Source: a virus. Taken from it: a stretch of DNA of 64,000 nt. The position numbers and the translations under genes were made by a program. The stretch is taken from IMG/VR virus record IMGVR_UViG_3300013233_000195, positions 1 to 64,000 of that record. One strand, given 5' to 3'. Numbering within the stretch: the stretch's first letter is position 1; every line of letters starts with the position of its first letter. Shown one piece after another: positions 42,814-50,128 of this stretch. Below the pieces are notes generated by a model that searched no databases, was not told the origin of the DNA, and was given only the letters and a program-made list of their open reading frames with translations.

Positions 42814-43491
42814 CTACTCCGCGTCGTCGTCCGCGTCGTCGTCCGCGTCGTCGTCCGCGTCGTCGTCCGCGTCGTCGTCCGCGTCGATCAACGCGCGGAC
42901 GGCCGATTCGGACGCATCCCGCTCCAGCGTATCAAGCTGGCGGGCCAGCGTTTCGTGATCGGCGATCACGCGTCCCAAAAGCGTGTCGTCGTCCCCAGTA
43001 GGACGTTCCAAGAGAGAACGAACCCCGCGCAATGCCGACAGATAGAGTTTGTCATGATTCAGAACCGGATACCAGATAGACTTTTGAACCCCCTCCATCG
43101 CAAGCCGGGCCTCAGGCTTGTGGGCAAGGTGCGCAGGGAGTCCGGAAACAATCGCGGCTTGCGCCGTCCATCGGGCGGTTTTTCCCGCCGCGTGATAGGC
43201 GACTAGCCGACATTCTCGAAGTACTGTATCGGCCTCTTTTCCACCTACCTTGTAGGCGTGAATCTCCACCTCCTGCCCCTTGGGTTTGCGTCCACGCCGC
43301 GTAGCTTTGCCTGATACTCCCTCCGCGATCTTTCGGATTGCGTCAAGGGGATCATCATCGGCCACCATTCCGAGAATCCCGACACCGGCCAAGCCAATCA
43401 TGCCGACCAAGGTGCCAGCGTTGACGACTTGCGCCACAAGCTCCAACGCGAGCAACGCAAGAGCAAAAACGAGGAGCCAAGAACTACGCAT
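42814..43491 (-). CDS. Membrane-anchored protein with Ala-Asp repeat tail
   Basis: 225 residues. The N-terminus is a signal anchor or two TM helices (LLVFALALLALELVAQVV, then a Gly-rich hydrophobic stretch). The middle is soluble, with a basic patch (ATRRGRKPKGQ). The C-terminus is five ADDD-type repeats encoded by a perfect 12-bp repeat. Composition is GC-rich compared with other leftward genes. Function unknown. Confidence 0.72.
   Translation of the reverse strand: MRSSWLLVFALALLALELVAQVVNAGTLVGMIGLAGVGILGMVADDDPLDAIRKIAEGVSGKATRRGRKPKGQEVEIHAYKVGGKEADTVLRECRLVAYHAAGKTARWTAQAAIVSGLPAHLAHKPEARLAMEGVQKSIWYPVLNHDKLYLSALRGVRSLLERPTGDDDTLLGRVIADHETLARQLDTLERDASESAVRALIDADDDADDDADDDADDDADDDAE
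42819..42878. repeat. Five perfect 12-bp tandem repeats in a coding region
   Basis: CCGCGTCGTCGT repeated five times, with a partial sixth copy to 42890. In the leftward gene this encodes Asp/Ala repeats. Copy number is likely to vary by slippage. Confidence 0.9.
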
Positions 43492-43494
43492 AAC

Positions 43495-43683
43495 CTACCT
43501 TCCTTCCATGCGCCGACAATCGGCGCGCTTGCGGGCCCTCACGGTCCCTACGATAGGGACCATGAACAACCCGATCAATCCTAGCAGGCTACAACCCACT
43601 AGTGCCACGACTACGCCGCCCCTTGCGCCGTCGCCGTGGACTAGTGCATAGTCCATGCCAGACTCTATCCCGTTGATTTTCAA
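43495..43683 (-). CDS. Small membrane protein
   Basis: 62 residues from a TTG, or 53 from the ATG at 43656. One long hydrophobic segment (GGVVVALVGCSLLGLIGLFMV) then a basic end. Four bases ahead of the next leftward gene, so probably one unit with it. No clear Shine-Dalgarno. Confidence 0.5.
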   Translation of the reverse strand: MKINGIESGMDYALVHGDGARGGVVVALVGCSLLGLIGLFMVPIVGTVRARKRADCRRMEGR

Positions 43684-43979
43684 CGACTTAGGTTTTCGCC
43701 GATCCGTCGATCCGTCAAGCCCACCGACACCATCCCGACGGCCAAAACGGCGTAACTCGTTGTCACGTAAGGAGTTAGGCCATTTTCGACCAGCGTAAAG
43801 AATTCCGTCAACGGTAAAATCGACCGAAACTCGGAAACGCCGAATTCAGCCCCTACAGGCCGAATACGCCCATTCTGCGGTAGGTCCAGAATTATCGAAA
43901 GATTCCGTCGATCTGGCCTAACTTGAGAAAAATCAACGGGTTACGAGGTTCCAGGTTTCGGCTGGCGGATCGGACGGTT

Positions 43980-44066
43980 TGGCACGATTCTTGCTCAAAT
44001 CTCGAGGGTTTTTTTTGGCACGATTCTTGCTCTGGCACGATTCTTGCTCTGGCACGATTCTTGCTC
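43980..44066 (+). repeat. Iteron array of TGGCACGATTCTTGC
   Basis: Identical 15-bp elements at 43980-43994, 44016-44030, 44033-44047 and 44050-44064. The last three are head-to-tail with an exact 17-bp period (element plus TC). Each matches the sigma54 consensus (GG and GC separated by 10 bp). Single copies also lie at 45970, 49074 and 51715, always in the same orientation. Confidence 0.92.
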
Positions 44067-44557
44067 AACGGCCAAATGATAATAGATTCCCATTCTCAAC
44101 CCCCCCCATGCTAAACATATCTATAGTGTATTCTATACTGTATATTGCTTATCTTATTTCTAATCTTATATTCCAATCCAGTCTTCTAATATTCCAGCCA
44201 GTTATTAGTATTCTATTCCGATCTCCCCAATTTCTTGTTAGAATGGGGCCAAAATCGACTAGAATTTCTTATATTGATAGTATGAGCCCAATACAGTCAA
44301 TATAGCGTTTTTCACCTCCCCAAAATGCGTATATTGATAGATAGCTGGGATTATTCCTAAAGGAAACGCACTTTAGCCTTTTCAGAACCGCTATAATCTT
44401 TGTATTTCACAGGGGATAATATCAGGCTAATAACAGTATTATTTATCGCCACAATCAACCGATTTCGGTTGCCATCGCCAGTAAGGCGTCTAGCTTGCGC
44501 TCTAAGCGATTTTCATCTTTGGGGATGCCTGGAGTACCCTATTCGACGATCGTCGAT

Positions 44558-44620
44558 CCTGACGCAATTCAGGGCCGTTCCCGTCGATTCTCCGCCCGTG
44601 ATCGGGACGCAATTCCCGAT
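44558..44620. repeat. Two hairpins with the same CGCAAT loop and different stems
   Basis: CCTGA-CGCAAT-TCAGG at 44558-44573 and ATCGGGA-CGCAAT-TCCCGAT at 44601-44620. The loop is conserved while both sides of the stem differ yet pair, which is what selection for a stem-loop produces. A 14-base perfect palindrome (TCGACGATCGTCGA) lies just upstream. Confidence 0.6.
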
Positions 44621-44664
44621 TCCGGGAATCTGGACGCGATACCACAATATGAATATACAAAAAA

Positions 44665-44698
44665 AATAGGCGCTAGGAGGAATCCCCTAGCACCTATT
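44665..44698 (-). terminator. Intrinsic terminator of the 45.8-44.7 kb operon
   Basis: AATAGGCGCTAGG pairs with CCTAGCACCTATT (one wobble) and on the leftward transcript is followed by a run of eight U. A textbook rho-independent terminator. Confidence 0.85.
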
Positions 44699-44701
44699 AC
44701 T

Positions 44702-44729
44702 ATAGAAGACTAGATTACTAGTCTTCTAT
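44702..44729 (-). terminator. Perfect 12-bp hairpin overlapping the last stop codon
   Basis: ATAGAAGACTAG and its exact complement with a four-base loop. It includes the stop codon of the gene ending at 44718 and lies just before the T-run terminator, so it may stabilise the 3' end. Confidence 0.7.
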
Positions 44730-44873
44730 CCTCCTGTAGGAAAAGCACGCGCAAAGCTCCTCAGGATCATACGACTCTCTGTATCTCTTTGCAAGAGCCA
44801 GAGCTTCCCTGTGCGTGTCCACAATCCCGATCCGGATTTCCCCATCTGGGACTTCCATATAGACTTCAATCAT
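44718..44873 (-). CDS. Small hypothetical protein
   Basis: 51 residues (MIEVYMEVPDGE start), with AGGAGGAAG before the ATG. Ends in a Cys-containing helix. Last gene of its operon; overlaps the one upstream. Not recognised. Confidence 0.65.
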   Translation of the reverse strand: MIEVYMEVPDGEIRIGIVDTHREALALAKRYRESYDPEELCACFSYRRIED

Positions 44874-45108
44874 CTTCTTCCTCCTCCAGAAGATCATGAA
44901 CCGCCCCACAGTCTTCACAAATGGCACAAGTAATGCCATCTACGAGCCTTCCGCCGCACATACAATACCGGATGGTATTGCTATTCTCTTCGTCCAGTGC
45001 ATTCCGAATTGAATGATTCAATTCGGAGAGCTTTTCTAGCCCCACAATATGGGCAGGAAGAATATACTCCTCTTCCTGCCCATAGGGGATTCCGGTTCCT
45101 TCAGCCAT
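44866..45108 (-). CDS. Small zinc-ribbon protein
   Basis: 80 residues. CMCGGRL and CAICEDCGAV form a zinc ribbon near the acidic C-terminus. GGAG precedes the ATG; overlaps both neighbours. Unknown function. Confidence 0.68.
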   Translation of the reverse strand: MAEGTGIPYGQEEEYILPAHIVGLEKLSELNHSIRNALDEENSNTIRYCMCGGRLVDGITCAICEDCGAVHDLLEEEEDD

Positions 45109-45481
45109 TGTTATTCTCCAAATCGTGAAGGAACGAGTCAACAACGTTTGCGGCCTTTTCTTCCACACCATATCTTTGCAGATACTCGTGGAGAATATGG
45201 TTGATAGAATCATCATCATCCATATCCATAAGCATGAAGAGGCTGTTTTCCAAATCGTCCTTCAATTCCGATTCTTCCAATTCTCCATGCTTATACGCTT
45301 CCCCGAGAAGATCCGCAAGGAAATGGAAAGAACTAACGATGAGAGTCCGAAAAGTCTTATCGTCAATTCCACTATCTAGGCCAGCCTCATGCCCATTGTG
45401 AAGAAAACTCACAAAAGGCATGAGAGAACTTGTCAATTGGAGCCACAATCTTAGTGACTCCAAAGAATGATCTTTGTTCAT
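45101..45481 (-). CDS. Hypothetical helical protein
   Basis: 126 residues, start with GGAGG upstream. Acidic and helical (LLGEAYKHGELEESELKDDLE). Resembles in general look, not by clear motif, the small proteins at 45483 and 45635. Not recognised. Confidence 0.68.
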   Translation of the reverse strand: MNKDHSLESLRLWLQLTSSLMPFVSFLHNGHEAGLDSGIDDKTFRTLIVSSFHFLADLLGEAYKHGELEESELKDDLENSLFMLMDMDDDDSINHILHEYLQRYGVEEKAANVVDSFLHDLENNNG

Positions 45482-45482
45482 T

Positions 45483-45635
45483 CTAAGCCTCCTTCCTTTC
45501 CTCCTGGAGAGCCACAATGATATTCTGAGTGATAAGATCACACTCCTTATCACTAAGGACATCCTCATACGAATACAGCAGACTTTGCAAATCGCCCATA
45601 AACTGGGCGATTCTGAGAGACAGATCCTGTTCCAT
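45483..45635 (-). CDS. Small acidic protein
   Basis: 50 residues. GGGAGG precedes the ATG, which overlaps the upstream stop (TAATG). Helical (SLRIAQFMGDLQSLLYSYE). Not recognised. Confidence 0.62.
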   Translation of the reverse strand: MEQDLSLRIAQFMGDLQSLLYSYEDVLSDKECDLITQNIIVALQEERKEA

Positions 45636-45838
45636 TACATATCCTCCCTGCGGCCATAAAGGCCCAAAAGAGTAAGAATGAGACTATCCACAACGTATCT
45701 AACGTCAGTGTTATCATGCTTGGCACACAGGTCCAGAAGACTAAGCACAATTTGAACAAGTCTTCCAGTAACAGGTTCACTATCAATGCTAATAGGAAGA
45801 GTCAGAGTATAGACTTCAGTCTTGGTGCGAAGCTCCAT
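45635..45838 (-). CDS. Small hypothetical protein
   Basis: 67 residues from the ATG behind AGGAGG. Helical, hydrophobic end (YVVDSLILTLLGLYG). First gene after the 45.9 kb promoter. Confidence 0.65.
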   Translation of the reverse strand: MELRTKTEVYTLTLPISIDSEPVTGRLVQIVLSLLDLCAKHDNTDVRYVVDSLILTLLGLYGRREDM

Positions 45839-45907
45839 ATCTAACCTCCTATGGAAAGAGAAAAGAGAAAAAGTAATATCTAATAGGCTTTGCAAGCCTA
45901 CGCTCCA

Positions 45908-45937
45908 AGTATCGACCCGGACCCGGGGGCCGGTCAA
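45908..45937 (-). promoter_or_regulatory. sigma70-like promoter, leftward (weak match)
   Basis: TTGACC at 45937-45932 and GATACT 18 bases on. The transcript would begin near a GGCTTGCAAAGCC stem-loop. A copy of TGGCACGATTCTTGC lies 32 bp upstream of the -35. Confidence 0.5.
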
Positions 45938-45969
45938 GCTTGTAAAAACTTTTTTACAATCGGCCCGGC

Positions 45970-45984
45970 TGGCACGATTCTTGC
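45970..45984 (+). repeat. Single TGGCACGATTCTTGC element
   Basis: Exact copy of the iteron, upstream of the leftward 45.9 kb promoter and beside AT-rich DNA, as at 44.0 kb. Confidence 0.85.
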
Positions 45985-46059
45985 GGGGCCGGCCAGATGG
46001 CCTACTGAACAAACGTATAGTAAAATTTGAAAATCCTTTTTATTGATTGATTTTTTCCC

Positions 46060-46250
46060 CTTCCGCTGTTTATCTTATAATCTCTTTTATATCGCCTAGC
46101 TTATCTTATGGGGGATTTCTTATCGGGTGTCTTATCTCTAATGAGGCTTCATATCGGCTATCTTATTCTATCATGCTTGACTCTTATCTTATCGGGGCTC
46201 TTATAGTGGTTTATATCTTATAATGGAATTCTTATCGGGTGTCTTATAAT
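46060..46250. repeat. AT-rich region with CTTAT repeats
   Basis: Many CTTATCTTAT-type words, including a 19-bp exact direct repeat TTCTTATCGGGTGTCTTAT at 46117-46135 and 46229-46247. No gene is seen between 45839 and 46306 apart from the regulatory sites listed. Possibly binding sites or an unwinding region. Confidence 0.6.
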
Positions 46251-46256
46251 AAAAAA

Positions 46257-46284
46257 GGGGATAAGAGCTTTCGCTCTTATCCCC
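46257..46284 (-). terminator. Intrinsic terminator of the 49.0-46.3 kb operon
   Basis: GGGGATAAGAGC pairs perfectly over 12 bp around a TTTC loop; the leftward transcript continues with a U run. Confidence 0.88.
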
Positions 46285-46306
46285 TGTGAGAGAAGAAAGG
46301 CTTATA

Positions 46307-46714
46307 TTAGGAAAGCCTCTCCGCAAGATTGTTGAGATCCTCAAGCATTCCCTTCCCTTGCGTATTCGCAAGAATGGTGTTCATTTCCTGAGCATCGAAG
46401 TTTCCTTCACTATCAGTGAAGAGAAACATCGTAAGAGCAGTAGCAAAGGAAAGCTGAACGTTGAGAGGATTTCCTTCTTCATCCGGAAGAGTCTTTTGAA
46501 TGACAGGAAAACGCTGTACGTTTCCCCTACCCTTGCCAGGAAACTTGATAGTAAGCTGCAAGGAAGGAATCTCTTCTCCTGTTTCCGTATCAGGCTTGGA
46601 AACAAGCTGAGCGGAAAGATACTTATGGGGCGATGGGTATTCCTTATGGACAGTGATATTGCTCTGTGATTCTGCCTTATGATTCTCGGGGACTTCAGGA
46701 ATGAATCCCAGCAT
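46307..46714 (-). CDS. Hypothetical protein
   Basis: 135 residues from the third in-frame Met (MLGFIPEVPENHK), with AAAGGA 7 bases upstream; upstream Met codons at 46738 and 46729 are alternatives. Beta-rich middle (LQLTIKFPGKGRGN). Last gene of its operon, just before the terminator. Not recognised. Confidence 0.65.
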   Translation of the reverse strand: MLGFIPEVPENHKAESQSNITVHKEYPSPHKYLSAQLVSKPDTETGEEIPSLQLTIKFPGKGRGNVQRFPVIQKTLPDEEGNPLNVQLSFATALTMFLFTDSEGNFDAQEMNTILANTQGKGMLEDLNNLAERLS

Positions 46715-46841
46715 TGTAATTCCTTTCATTGTGTTCATTGTGTTGTGCTATGACCCTAATAGCTTGTGAAACCGTTTTACCATGCTTCACAAGGTATAAG
46801 AACATTGGACGCTTCTGGAGAATGCTTTGTTTCTCTTTCAT
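46695..46841 (-). CDS. Very small basic protein
   Basis: 48 residues with AAGGAAG before the ATG, overlapping the start of the next gene. Basic helix (LVKHGKTVSQAIRVIAQH) with an HTH-like look. Tentative. Confidence 0.4.
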   Translation of the reverse strand: MKEKQSILQKRPMFLYLVKHGKTVSQAIRVIAQHNEHNERNYNAGIHS

Positions 46842-46905
46842 ATCTTCCTTATGAGAAGAAGGGAAGAGACTGTATTTCTATAGAATTCCTCCTATTTTGA
46901 ATTGA

Positions 46906-47070
46906 TTAGATATTCCTTGGATGCTGGGCGATCCAGCGTATGAATTCCGGAAGATTCTTATTCTTTGTTTTCCTTTTTGTTCCCTTTCGGAAACACTTAG
47001 CGGATTTGTGCGATGCGTGGGTGTATTTCAGGTTTCTATCTCTTTTGGACTTTTGCTGTCTTCTTTTCAT
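46906..47070 (-). CDS. Small very basic protein
   Basis: 54 residues, start preceded by AAGGA, overlapping the upstream gene. Half the residues are Lys/Arg (MKRRQQKSKRDRNLK). Possibly nucleic-acid binding. Confidence 0.5.
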   Translation of the reverse strand: MKRRQQKSKRDRNLKYTHASHKSAKCFRKGTKRKTKNKNLPEFIRWIAQHPRNI

Positions 47071-47221
47071 GATGTTCCTTCTGTCGTTGGAAATGACTCG
47101 AACAAAGGAAAATCCTTTCACCAAACTTATAGATGTGGTGTGTTGCGATGTTATCACAGCGGGAACAGTAGTATGTTCCATTGATCTTTGTGACTGGAGC
47201 TTGCCTTGTGTTGTATCTCAT
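47036..47221 (-). CDS. Small zinc-binding protein
   Basis: 61 residues behind GGAGGAG. CSRCDNIATHH and LCSSHF give Cys/His zinc ligands. Overlaps the genes on both sides. Unknown function. Confidence 0.65.
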   Translation of the reverse strand: MRYNTRQAPVTKINGTYYCSRCDNIATHHIYKFGERIFLCSSHFQRQKEHHEKKTAKVQKR

Positions 47222-47658
47222 TTCTCCTCCGCAGTAAGTATAAGTCTGATTGCCGCATTCCAATCTATTGCGTTTGATTCACACATTTTTCGGACAACTG
47301 GATTGAGCTTGAGAAACCCCTCAATAAAGTGATATTGATCCTTTGTCTTGGTAAAGACCTCATCCCTGCAAAAGTGAAGGTGCAGGAAACTTCCAAAGAA
47401 ATGAATTGAAATGGTCTCAAACAGAGAACTGTTATCTTCTTTCTCAGAGGGAAAGCAGACATTCTTTTTCAACCCCTTTCTAAGGTCAATTCTAAGGCCC
47501 TCTTCCATACCCTTTTCTTTGGGAAGCCTTACAAAGACCGTCCACTCACAAGCAATTGTTGGAAAGAACCTACTCTTTCCACCGAGAAAACACTCACAAT
47601 CATAGAAGTCCAGAAGATCCCTGACCACATTTAGCACCCATGCACCGCTGATAAGCAT
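47218..47658 (-). CDS. Hypothetical protein
   Basis: 146 residues from the ATG after GGGAGA, TAATG-coupled to the upstream gene. Contains aromatic and Cys-rich strands (LLDFYDCECFLGGKSRFFP). Not recognised. Confidence 0.66.
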   Translation of the reverse strand: MLISGAWVLNVVRDLLDFYDCECFLGGKSRFFPTIACEWTVFVRLPKEKGMEEGLRIDLRKGLKKNVCFPSEKEDNSSLFETISIHFFGSFLHLHFCRDEVFTKTKDQYHFIEGFLKLNPVVRKMCESNAIDWNAAIRLILTAEEK

Positions 47659-47963
47659 TATTCTTCTCCCTTTCTTGTGTCCACTGATTCGACTTGAAGC
47701 AGAGTTGGTGGCACAACCCAAATCCCTTTTGTTTTGTCTTCCCTTACTTTGACGTTCTTGACACAAACCTTTATAACTGTCCCATGATAAACTTCCCTTC
47801 TCTTGTGAAGCCAAGAGACTCTTGAACCGACATGAATGGTCTCTCTTACTTTCTGAAGAGCCCTATCCTGGAGCAATTGATTGATTACAATTCTCTCGGA
47901 TGGCAAGAGATTCTTTCCATGTTGCAGAATAATGGAATAAACCTCTGTGAAAGCGGTACTCAT
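47658..47963 (-). CDS. Hypothetical protein with KOW/SH3-like segment
   Basis: 101 residues behind GGGAGG. VGSRVSWLHKRREVYHGTVIKV resembles a small beta-barrel, as in KOW or PcfJ-like domains, but the resemblance is loose. Coupled on both sides by TAATG. Confidence 0.62.
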   Translation of the reverse strand: MSTAFTEVYSIILQHGKNLLPSERIVINQLLQDRALQKVRETIHVGSRVSWLHKRREVYHGTVIKVCVKNVKVREDKTKGIWVVPPTLLQVESVDTRKGEE

Positions 47964-48067
47964 TACTTTCCTCCCCTACTGTGAAGGTTTGAAAAGAAGT
48001 TACTCCAGCCTCTTATGAGGAGAAGTATGACAAAAATGTAGATGGCAATGCCAAAAAGGAAGCGCAT
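47963..48067 (-). CDS. 34-residue single-span membrane peptide
   Basis: One hydrophobic helix (FLFGIAIYIFVILLLI) and a polar tail. Start and stop overlap both neighbours (TAATG at each end), which supports real translation despite the length. Confidence 0.58.
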   Translation of the reverse strand: MRFLFGIAIYIFVILLLIRGWSNFFSNLHSRGGK

Positions 48068-48360
48068 TATACTTCTGCCTCCCTTGTGTTTTCGATATAC
48101 TCTCTTGCCTCCTCAAGAGAGTAGAAGCAGTGAGAACGTGGATTTGTGGAACGGGATGGAAGAACTTCCCAAGTATTTCCGAAACACTCTAGGAAAGTTA
48201 CTCCATAGAGCTGCTTTTTGGAGATAGGACCAATTCCCGTTGAAATTTCATAAATAAGACGATAGGAAGCCTGCCCATACTCCACGATGTTTGGAGTCAT
48301 CCAGTTTGTTTTTGGAAGTACATGATTGAAGATTGCGCGAATTTCGCTGTTTGTCATCAT
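48067..48360 (-). CDS. Hypothetical protein, paralogue of the 49581 gene
   Basis: 97 residues behind GGAGG. Shares MTPNIVEYGQ, GPISKKQLYGVTFL and EEAREYIE with the protein at 49581-49895, so the two come from a duplication. Unknown fold or function. Confidence 0.7.
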   Translation of the reverse strand: MMTNSEIRAIFNHVLPKTNWMTPNIVEYGQASYRLIYEISTGIGPISKKQLYGVTFLECFGNTWEVLPSRSTNPRSHCFYSLEEAREYIENTREAEV

Positions 48361-48668
48361 TTCTTGCCTCCAAAGGTAGCCTGAAATTCTTCCAAAAAGC
48401 ACTCCAAGCACTCAATTGCATCATCAATCTCTGGAATCCGCAATCTTGAGGAATACTGCTTTTCGAAAATTACTGGGAGACATAGGCTGTACCGATAAAC
48501 AGCCTCATTTCCCAAAAGGATCATTGGAGGAGTTAGAAAACTCTCAATCTCTGGAGAGTACCAAGACTGTCCATTCTCTGTTCTCTTACGGATGTTCCGC
48601 AAGAGAACAAGCATCATTTCTACCCTAAAACCAATTACTGCTCCCATCTCTGCCTTGAAGCTAATCAT
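48357..48668 (-). CDS. Hypothetical protein
   Basis: 103 residues behind GGGAGG, coupled to both neighbours. Two Cys near the end (IECLECFLEEF). Not recognised. Confidence 0.65.
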   Translation of the reverse strand: MISFKAEMGAVIGFRVEMMLVLLRNIRKRTENGQSWYSPEIESFLTPPMILLGNEAVYRYSLCLPVIFEKQYSSRLRIPEIDDAIECLECFLEEFQATFGGKK

Positions 48669-48982
48669 TATTCACCTCCCTTGATTATTCCTAGACTCTT
48701 GAGAAGTTGAATGTTCTCTGCGGAGAGTTGAGACATAATATCAATCTTTTCTCCGCGCTTCCTTGCTCTTTTCATGGGAATAACTGTCTTTCGTTCTTCC
48801 CTCCAAACAGTCTTTCCACTCTTGAGATAATAGATTCTCTGGCAGGAACTACAATACTTTGTATCACTCCCCTTTCTTACGGTTAGGCGTGAATGACAGG
48901 AAGGACAAAAGGTTTCTTTTGGCCTATTGTCCTTCAATCTTTCTGCTCTGCATTCTGGACACATGCAATTCGGACAATACAT
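48668..48982 (-). CDS. Double zinc-ribbon protein
   Basis: About 104 residues. The ATG has AAGGAG 7 bases upstream; a GTG two codons earlier sits too close to it. CPNCMCPEC, CPSCHSR and CSSCQRI give several CxxC pairs. First gene after the 49.0 kb promoter, so possibly a regulator (inference). Confidence 0.7.
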   Translation of the reverse strand: MYCPNCMCPECRAERLKDNRPKETFCPSCHSRLTVRKGSDTKYCSSCQRIYYLKSGKTVWREERKTVIPMKRARKRGEKIDIMSQLSAENIQLLKSLGIIKGGE

Positions 48983-49001
48983 TTTCACTCTCCTTTCTCT
49001 T

Positions 49002-49014
49002 GGGGACTTTCCCC
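49002..49014 (-). other. 5'-leader hairpin, copy 1
   Basis: The leftward transcript starts close to GGCGCTAGGGG or its equivalent and folds GGGGA-AAG-TCCCC within its first 25 bases. The same leader occurs after the 51.7 kb promoter. Confidence 0.6.
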
Positions 49015-49024
49015 TAGCGCTTGC

Positions 49025-49053
49025 ATTATACCATGGCGAGACGTGGCTGTCAA
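49025..49053 (-). promoter_or_regulatory. sigma70-type promoter, leftward P7
   Basis: TTGACA at 49053-49048, 17-bp spacer, TATAAT at 49030-49025 with TGG extension. The TGGCACG element ends 20 bp upstream of the -35, in the opposite orientation. Confidence 0.9.
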
Positions 49054-49073
49054 GCCCGAAATTCGCCGGGTTT

Positions 49074-49088
49074 TGGCACGATTCTTGC
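49074..49088 (+). repeat. Single TGGCACGATTCTTGC element
   Basis: Exact copy, 20 bp from the -35 of P7. The flank between element and promoter (CGCCGGGTTT, CAAGCCCGAA) is also shared with the 51.7 kb copy. Confidence 0.9.
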
Positions 49089-49187
49089 GGGGCCGGACAA
49101 CCGTCGGTTTTCGCCTTTTCTTCAAACTTTCGGGATAAATTGAAACAAATGTTTTCACTTTTTTATATTTCCGCCATTATTGAGTTA

Positions 49188-49400
49188 CTATTTTGAAGAT
49201 GATTCCTCATCCTCTACTTCAATAACTACAGTAAAGAGGCTGCAACTATCGAAAGCAGACATATGAGCATCACCTTGTATTTGTGAGATTGAAATGATCT
49301 TTCCCTGTAGTCGGAGTGCATTGAGCATATCCTCAATTAATTTAGCCCGATCTTCAAAACCAAATCCAATCGTAAACTCTTCTACTTTCAGCTTACTCAT
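49188..49400 (-). CDS. Small hypothetical protein
   Basis: 70 residues behind AGGAGG. Alternating beta strands (FTIGFGFEDRAKLIEDML, FTVVIEVEDEE). Last gene of its operon. Not recognised. Confidence 0.66.
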   Translation of the reverse strand: MSKLKVEEFTIGFGFEDRAKLIEDMLNALRLQGKIISISQIQGDAHMSAFDSCSLFTVVIEVEDEESSSK

Positions 49401-49581
49401 TTTTCCCCTCCTTTTCCACCTTCCTAGCTAATCTCCTCCGCCTTGACATTTCATTAGCCTTATTTCGGCAAGTAAAGCAGTATTTTGTGGTTACTAAGGG
49501 TGATTGTCCACACTGAATACAACGCTTTTCTTTCTTACGCTTCAATTGCCAACGTCTTTGCCGAGAAACTTGCTTATCCAT
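49393..49581 (-). CDS. Small basic zinc-finger protein
   Basis: 62 residues, AGGAGG upstream. CIQCGQSP and CFTCRNKAN in a Lys/Arg-rich sequence, like ribosomal-type zinc proteins. Overlaps both neighbours. Confidence 0.66.
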   Translation of the reverse strand: MDKQVSRQRRWQLKRKKEKRCIQCGQSPLVTTKYCFTCRNKANEMSRRRRLARKVEKEGKNE

Positions 49582-49895
49582 TATTCCTCCTTAGCGCTAG
49601 TGTGATTATTCTTGACTTCCTCAAGGTATTCTTTGGCCTCCTTTAGTGTAAGGAAGACTTGATCTTTTGAGAGGTCTCTATCATCCCATTCTCCCAATTC
49701 CCCCAAATGCAAGAAAGTTACCCCATAAAGAGTCTTATGGGTGATTGGTCCTTCGCCATAAGACAATTCATAGATGGTATCTGGAGTCAATTGTGCGTAT
49801 TCGACTACTCCCGGTGTCATTATGTTTCTTTGTCCATTGAATACCTCTGAGAAGATTTCCTCTATCTCTTGGCTTGACAGAGTCTTTGATAACAT
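49581..49895 (-). CDS. Hypothetical protein, paralogue of the 48067 gene
   Basis: 104 residues behind GAGGAG. MTPGVVEYAQ, GPITHKTLYGVTFL and KEAKEYLEE align with the 48067 protein. Confidence 0.7.
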   Translation of the reverse strand: MLSKTLSSQEIEEIFSEVFNGQRNIMTPGVVEYAQLTPDTIYELSYGEGPITHKTLYGVTFLHLGELGEWDDRDLSKDQVFLTLKEAKEYLEEVKNNHTSAKEE

Positions 49896-49896
49896 A

Positions 49897-50115
49897 TTAT
49901 CTCTCCTCTGGAAGAGCACTAGTAAGGACTTTGATCTCTTCAACGGACATATGCTGTTCCATCGCCATTTTCAAAACACTGCAAGTCTCCTTATGTTTGT
50001 AACAGTTACCAGCAAAGTAACCGCCCATGAAAAGCAGAGTGAAAGCCAGAAAAGAGATCCAGCCCCAAAGATATAGCTTATTATCACTGAGCTGTGGGTT
50101 TACTGCTCTTCTCAT
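49897..50115 (-). CDS. Small single-pass membrane protein
   Basis: 72 residues behind AAAGGAGG. One TM helix (LWGWISFLAFTLLFMGGYFAG) then a Cys-containing acidic tail. Unknown. Confidence 0.66.
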   Translation of the reverse strand: MRRAVNPQLSDNKLYLWGWISFLAFTLLFMGGYFAGNCYKHKETCSVLKMAMEQHMSVEEIKVLTSALPEER

Positions 50116-50128
50116 TATTATTCCTCCT

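Larger units (their letters stand above)
43684..44717. other. About 1 kb gene-poor block, candidate replication origin or control region
   Basis: No convincing gene on either strand. It holds, left to right: a CGA-rich stretch, the iteron array (43980-44066), AT-rich DNA with repeated CTTAT and TATATTGATAG (about 44100-44345), small palindromes and CGCAAT-loop hairpins (44540-44640), and a terminator pair (44665-44729). Iterons next to AT-rich DNA is the classic layout of a plasmid- or phage-type origin. Confidence 0.5.

Noticed and set aside
42762-43001. Arg-Pro-rich rightward frame over the 12-bp repeat
   Set aside because: Low-complexity shadow of the Ala-Asp repeats of the leftward gene.
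43980-44066. CRISPR array
   Set aside because: The units are 17 bp with no unique spacers of fixed length and no cas genes.
44400-44669. 89-codon rightward frame
   Set aside because: No Shine-Dalgarno; it runs across hairpins and has no protein-like features.
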